A stretch of DNA of 64,000 nucleotides from Dasania phycosphaerae (lineage in GTDB: Bacteria > Pseudomonadota > Gammaproteobacteria > Pseudomonadales > Dasaniaceae), in the NCBI RefSeq assembly GCF_026891035.1, contig NZ_JAPTGG010000013.1, forward strand, positions 62,001 to 126,000. Direction: 5' to 3'. Every line of letters starts with the position of its first letter. The stretch's first letter is position 1. The notes beneath the pieces were generated by a model. It ran no database searches. It was not told where the DNA came from and saw only the letters and a program-made list of their open reading frames with translations. Positions 60,318 through 64,000 of this stretch are shown piece by piece. A program made the translations under genes and the position numbers.

Positions 60318-60587
60318 CTAGTACCTTCCATAGCCGGATCTTTGGAATGGATACTGCTGTGAATGGCGTTGATTGGGGGCTTTAGGCTGGTCTTGAACCA
60401 GTCTGACGTTTTTAGCCACTAGGCCTTTGCTGTTGATGTGGCATTCAAATTCCACTGTCCTCCCTGGACGCAAGTACTGGCAGTTTTTCAGTTCGTTTGC
60501 GTGGACCATGATGTCCGGAGCATCACCCCCATTGTGCAGAAACCCATATCCTTTGTCGGTGAACCATCGTTTAACCGTTGTCTGCAT
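60318..60587 (-). CDS. Cold-shock-domain protein with Arg/Gly/Tyr tail
   Basis: 89 residues. CSD about 1-66 with RNP1 KGYGFL (12-17) and RNP2 DIMVH (25-29); the second aromatic of RNP2 is replaced by Met. A 25-residue basic aromatic tail (RHSQQYPFQRSGYGRY) is unusual for a bacterial Csp. Second CSD of the window. Ends at a terminator; upstream AAA ATPase gene lies 15 bases away. Confidence 0.85.
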   Translation of the reverse strand: MQTTVKRWFTDKGYGFLHNGGDAPDIMVHANELKNCQYLRPGRTVEFECHINSKGLVAKNVRLVQDQPKAPNQRHSQQYPFQRSGYGRY

Positions 60588-60602
60588 CCGTTAGACTCCT
60601 TC

Positions 60603-61706
60603 TTATTGGTGCTGCTGTTCCAAGTAGCGCTTCAAACCAGGCTTTTCAATGTTGTACCCGTCCTTTCGGGTCTGGCTGATTAGACTGGCTTCCGATAGAC
60701 GCTTGATGGCACGCTGGATATTAGAAGCGACGCCTTTAACATCGGTTTCCTTGTCGATTCTGGCCATTAGCTCTTTTGAGAAGGGGTTTGTACCCTTGCA
60801 AAGCGCCAGAAACACAAGCCGGTCGATCGGCTTCAGTCTCTTTGATATGCCCTCGAAATCTTCGGTTGCTTCCATAAGCTGAAGCACATATTCCAAGGCT
60901 TCCTCAACAGTAGCCTTGAAGGTAATCATTTGGGCGATCAGCTTCATCATCCAGTACGGTGACTGATCCAAGTCCAGGAAGGCTTTGCGTAATGGTTGAA
61001 TGGCAATAGTGATCTGGTGGTTTTTGGCCAGCTTGTCTCTCAGAAATTCAATGAATTGATCATCGAGGTCTGGAAAATCGTGTTGTTCAACGAAGTGGTA
61101 GAACGGTGACTTTGATTCGTTCAACAGCAGATCCAGATAGTGTCTGGAGGAGCCGGTAAAAATGCTTTTTACCTTGCCTTGGCGCTTGTCCAGCATGGTC
61201 CGGAGCGTGTGAGCAAGCGGGTCAAACTGGGTGGACGTTGTTAGATGTTGCACTTCATCAATCAGTAGCAAAACCGTTTTCTTGCCAGCCTTTTCGACCA
61301 GCATACTGAGTAACTGATCGAGATAGGCGAGTTCTTTGCTGGTTGGTTTACTCGGATTGTCGGCAAACTCTACTTCCATTTTCCCCAGCAGCTCGTTGCT
61401 TACGGTGGTCTTTTTGATTTTGGCCTTGAGCAACCGGCTGAAGGTCGCTTTTTTATCGAGCGTCGCAATGGCATCTTCCAGGGCTGCGATCAGTCCTTCA
61501 TGGGGGGCATTGATGTTTTGCCATAGACTCGCATAGACAGGGATGTAGTTTTTCTTCTGCGATAGTGGCGCGAGATCCTGAAGGATGAATAGCGTCTTTC
61601 CTTTACGTCGAGGGGCTATGATCGCTAGGCTTGATGAGATACCGAGGGCCAGTAGGCCAAGGTATTGTTCTGCCAGCTCTGTTCGTGGATAGTGCCACCC
61701 TTCCAT
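60603..61706 (-). CDS. AAA ATPase
   Basis: 367 residues. Walker A APRRKGKT (31-38) with Arg in the usual loop, Walker B LLLIDEVQHL near 145, sensor-like TGSSRHYL, a winged-helix end (NIQRAIKRLSEASLISQ). Resembles AAA_22/ORC-type regulators of mobile elements that work with recombinases or transposases. No transposase is next to it. GGGG precedes the ATG. Confidence 0.75.
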   Translation of the reverse strand: MEGWHYPRTELAEQYLGLLALGISSSLAIIAPRRKGKTLFILQDLAPLSQKKNYIPVYASLWQNINAPHEGLIAALEDAIATLDKKATFSRLLKAKIKKTTVSNELLGKMEVEFADNPSKPTSKELAYLDQLLSMLVEKAGKKTVLLLIDEVQHLTTSTQFDPLAHTLRTMLDKRQGKVKSIFTGSSRHYLDLLLNESKSPFYHFVEQHDFPDLDDQFIEFLRDKLAKNHQITIAIQPLRKAFLDLDQSPYWMMKLIAQMITFKATVEEALEYVLQLMEATEDFEGISKRLKPIDRLVFLALCKGTNPFSKELMARIDKETDVKGVASNIQRAIKRLSEASLISQTRKDGYNIEKPGLKRYLEQQHQ

Positions 61707-62106
61707 AAAAAGGACCCCTATATCTGTTTCGTGACTTACGCGGGATTACGCGCCACTTGCATAATTACGCATAATACAGGTAATTGCGCGTAATTCAAGT
61801 CCTACCAGCTATTATTGATAACAACTACTATACCAGATCAGCCATAAAAACGGCCAAGCGCCAGCCTTACCTCCTCACTCCGATCGACACCCCCGAGTAA
61901 TCCCTACCTTACTGATTGACCCCTGCACCGGGAGGCGTAGCCTCGCGAGTGCCAAGGAAACAGAAGGAAAATAAAGGAAAGGGAAGGAAAAAGAAGGGGC
62001 GCAATCCGAATTTTGCACGGAGGTTGGGGTGTGGCGCCAATAAAGAATACCCCCTGCTGATCTGGTATTGTATACGTAACATTGATTAGATGCGGGCCTC
62101 TTGTGC
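61707..62106. other. Intergenic region with inverted repeats
   Basis: AATTACGC (61763-61770) and GCGTAATT (61788-61795) are an 8-bp inverted pair, with further TTACGCG variants beside it; this could be the operator for the ATPase gene. A purine-rich tract (about 61951-61998, repeated AAGGAAA) follows. No convincing gene. Confidence 0.4.
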
Positions 62107-62157
62107 GTTCATTTGTGAACATATTAATTTGATATTGTTCTAATTTAAACGCATAAT
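62107..62157 (+). promoter_or_regulatory. Toxin-antitoxin operon promoter and operator
   Basis: GTTCA-TTTG-TGAAC (62107-62120) is an inverted repeat just upstream of a promoter TTGATA (62129-62134) - 17 bases - CATAAT (62152-62157). Autorepression by the antitoxin is expected. The ATG lies 23 bases after. Confidence 0.6.
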
Positions 62158-62179
62158 AGTGCATGTAGGAGGGCTTGCT

Positions 62180-62590
62180 ATGAACACATCAAAGCTTCAG
62201 GTTTCGGTGAGCGAACGTGAGATGAGTCGCGTGGCCGTGAAATTATTTTTGGGTATTACCGAAGAGTGGGGGCTGACAGATGAGCAGCGCTGTACTTTGG
62301 CAGGGCTCGGCACTCGCACCACATTGCACAACTGGCGACATAAATTGGATGCCAATGAGCCTATCAAGCTCTCTAAAGATACTCTTGAGCGACTGTCATA
62401 TCTTGCAGGCATCTACAAAGGAGTTCAGCTTCTTTTCTCAGATCCCCGTCAATGGAAAAATTGGGTTCGGAAACCCAACCGGGATTTTGGCGGAGCATCA
62501 GCCCTCGACCGCATGTTGGCTGGGAGAGTTGTTGATCTAGTGGATGTTCGCAGGTACTTGGACGGATGGCGCGGAGAGCATTATGCGTAA
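62180..62590 (+). CDS. Xre/MbcA/ParS-type antitoxin
   Basis: 136 residues from ATG 62180 behind AGGAGG (7-base spacing). N-terminal helical HTH-like part (about 20-85) and C-terminal toxin-binding motif GGASALDRMLAGRVVDLVDV. It neutralises the RES toxin next to it and should repress the operon. Its stop overlaps the toxin ATG by eight bases. Confidence 0.85.
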   Translation: MNTSKLQVSVSEREMSRVAVKLFLGITEEWGLTDEQRCTLAGLGTRTTLHNWRHKLDANEPIKLSKDTLERLSYLAGIYKGVQLLFSDPRQWKNWVRKPNRDFGGASALDRMLAGRVVDLVDVRRYLDGWRGEHYA

Positions 62591-63242
62591 GGAGGATGTC
62601 ATTAGTGATACATATCGGCTAATACCGAGTCACTATCCTCCTATCGCATTATTTGAGAATCTACTTGATCCTAGCGAGCTTGATGCCGCATATGCGCTGG
62701 AAAGCCTGACAAATGATCGCCTACAAGATGAAGTGGGAAATATTGCGTTGGTCCCCCCAGAAGATCGAGTAACTGGCCCAGGAACAACAGCAATCATGGC
62801 AGCGTTCACGCATGTAGGTGTCGAGAGCAGATTCACAAAGGGTCGGTTTGGAGTGTATTACGCGGGATTGGATCTGGATACAGCCATTACTGAATCTAAA
62901 TTCAGCCGAGCACGTTTCATGAGCGCAACGAATGAAGAGCCACAATTACTCACTATGCGTTGTTATCATTGCGTGGTGAATGCTCCTCTGGTGGATGTGC
63001 GTGGCGACAATAAGGTGCATGACCGAGATAGTTTCATCTATGCCCAGGCTCTTGGAGAAAAGCTAAAACAGGAGAATGAACTAGGCATTCTATACAGATC
63101 GGTTCGGCATCCTGGCGGACAGTGCGTCGCGGTTTTGCGCCCTCCAGCATTAACACCACCGGCAATACAGGCTGGACATTACCAATTTCACTGGGATGGG
63201 AATGCTATTACCCACATCCTAAGCGTCGCGGAAAAACTATGA
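62583..63242 (+). CDS. RES-domain toxin
   Basis: 219 residues from ATG 62583 with GGAG seven bases before. RES motifs: Arg of TYRLIP, FGVYYAGLDLDTAITES (Tyr, Glu) and the conserved Ser/His region. RES enzymes break down NAD and stop growth; paired with an Xre antitoxin it forms a plasmid-maintenance module. Ends overlapping the exonuclease gene by ATGA. Confidence 0.88.
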   Translation: MRKEDVISDTYRLIPSHYPPIALFENLLDPSELDAAYALESLTNDRLQDEVGNIALVPPEDRVTGPGTTAIMAAFTHVGVESRFTKGRFGVYYAGLDLDTAITESKFSRARFMSATNEEPQLLTMRCYHCVVNAPLVDVRGDNKVHDRDSFIYAQALGEKLKQENELGILYRSVRHPGGQCVAVLRPPALTPPAIQAGHYQFHWDGNAITHILSVAEKL

Positions 63243-63883
63243 ATTCTGGCAGGTCATATCTAAAGAATAGTCTAATCAATCACCTATTGTGGCCATTCAG
63301 AAATTTACCGGAAAATTACGTGGTGTTAGATACGGAAACGACGGGACTGTTTGATGAATCTGGCGCTCCAGGAATTGTCACAATCGGAATTGTTGAGGTG
63401 AGAAACGGAAAGGCTGTGAAAGCGAATGAATATGCCGTAAGACCTCACAGGCAGATGACTAACGAAGCATCCCAGATAAACGGGATTGGCGATCAGCAGG
63501 CACAGTCATTCCCAACCTTCACATCCCAGTGGCCCGATATACGAGCTAACTTGACGGACCATTTGGTGGTGATCCATAACGCCATATTCGATTGGCCCCT
63601 ACTCATTGAACATGTTATGAGGTATGGCGTAAATGAACCCTCAATATTGGGCGTATTTTGTTCGCAGCGTGCAGCACAGCCGTGGGCGAAGGCAATGGGC
63701 TTGAAATGTTCTGATCGGGGGCCTTCTTTGGACACTCTGACAGAGGCTACAGGAGTACACAATTTTAGATCTGAACTGGATGGGATACATAGTGCGTCTA
63801 AAGACGCTAAACAGACGGCAGAAGTGGTTGAGGCATTGAGGCGATTTCAGCAGTCTGAAGGAAAATCTCATTGTCTTTCATGA
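63239..63883 (+). CDS. DEDDh 3'-5' exonuclease
   Basis: 214 residues, start by ATGA overlap with the toxin. Motifs: D31-x-E33 (LDTETTG), HNAIFD near 113-118 and H-x5-D (HSASKDA) near 184-190, the full DnaQ-type set. Could trim DNA or RNA. Fusion to the toxin-antitoxin operon by overlap is unusual and suggests a shared role. It ends at TGA 63881-63883. Confidence 0.85.
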   Translation: MNSGRSYLKNSLINHLLWPFRNLPENYVVLDTETTGLFDESGAPGIVTIGIVEVRNGKAVKANEYAVRPHRQMTNEASQINGIGDQQAQSFPTFTSQWPDIRANLTDHLVVIHNAIFDWPLLIEHVMRYGVNEPSILGVFCSQRAAQPWAKAMGLKCSDRGPSLDTLTEATGVHNFRSELDGIHSASKDAKQTAEVVEALRRFQQSEGKSHCLS

Positions 63884-63922
63884 ATATTTAAGAACCTTAT
63901 CTGACCGAGGATAACTTAGAAC

Positions 63923-64000
63923 ATGCTGCAATTTGAAAAAACAATGAAGAATGGTGGATTTACTCTCTGGGGAAATTATGAGGATTTAACGTCTCTGCAT
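63923..64000 (+). CDS. DUF6904-like protein, 5' part
   Basis: 26 residues from ATG 63923 to the window edge with no stop; the sequence (MKNGGFTLWGNYEDLTSLH) looks like the start of DUF6904 proteins (G-F-T-L-x-G-x-Y-x-D-L). Too short for certainty. It lies 39 bases after the exonuclease. Confidence 0.4.
   Translation, partial: MLQFEKTMKNGGFTLWGNYEDLTSLH

Noticed and set aside
61904..62164. 86-residue minus-strand frame
   Set aside because: Its composition follows the purine-rich tract and it covers the toxin-antitoxin promoter; no start signal.
1..64000. CRISPR array, rRNA or tRNA genes
   Set aside because: No regularly spaced 25-40-base repeat series with unique spacers, and no rRNA or tRNA sequence was recognised. 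The only regular series is the 23-bp iteron block.

Overview
The window reads as part of a large conjugative plasmid from a marine-type gammaproteobacterium (Marinobacter/Halomonas-like is my guess from protein style and gene content; there is no rRNA, tRNA or chromosomal marker to prove it). Plasmid identity rests on four things: an iteron origin with its own initiator (41.9-43.8 kb), a type Ia parAB pair with two palindromic parS-like sites (39.1-41.7 kb), a KfrA-like protein (50.7 kb) and a complete conjugation apparatus.

Layout. 0-2.4 kb: the right part of a three-gene tyrosine-recombinase cassette resembling the gamma-mobile-trio (end of gmtY, gmtZ, gmtX). 2.4-12.3 kb: about twenty small, mostly unknown genes: response regulator, three secreted or lipid-anchored proteins, an adenine methyltransferase with DUF4942, and several Cys-rich zinc-ribbon proteins. 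Five intergenic gaps here, and one at 60.15 kb, carry the same promoter-like box (AGTTGCTAGTTC ... CGTGAGA), suggesting one regulon. 12.3-15.6 kb: a CoiA-like nuclease, an ankyrin-like lipoprotein and a NYN/LOTUS protein, tightly coupled. 15.6-35.1 kb: the mating-pair-formation genes of the MPF_G (genomic-island / PFL_47xx) type, all on the minus strand in two transcription units, from PilL-N through TraD to TraC/VirB4, TraU-like and TraG-like proteins. 35.2-38.4 kb: a noncoding stretch rich in inverted repeats (oriT candidate) and island-type accessory genes (PFL_4669, DUF2857). 38.4-44.2 kb: ParB-like HTH regulator with twin operators, parS, parB, parA, repA and the oriV iterons. 44.3-46.3 kb: MOBH relaxase TraI.

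46.5-54.9 kb (mostly plus strand): a decayed substrate-binding protein coupled to an intact hybrid sensor kinase, a SEC-C protein with an ADP-ribosyltransferase-like motif, KfrA, and a five-gene run ending in a second tyrosine recombinase. 55.0-61.7 kb (minus strand): NERD/zinc-finger membrane protein, secreted thermonuclease, a CsrA-cold-shock-domain fusion, DUF1173, envelope proteins, a second cold-shock protein and an AAA ATPase. 62.1-64.0 kb: Xre-RES toxin-antitoxin pair coupled to a DEDDh exonuclease, then the start of a DUF6904-like gene.

The backbone works as a self-transmissible unit: RepA/iterons replicate it, ParAB/parS segregate it, TraI nicks it, TraD couples it to the MPF_G channel, and the TA pair and KfrA add stability. 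The most unusual items are the CsrA-cold-shock fusion, the repeated promoter box, the SEC-C/ART-like protein and the CoiA-like/NYN operon.
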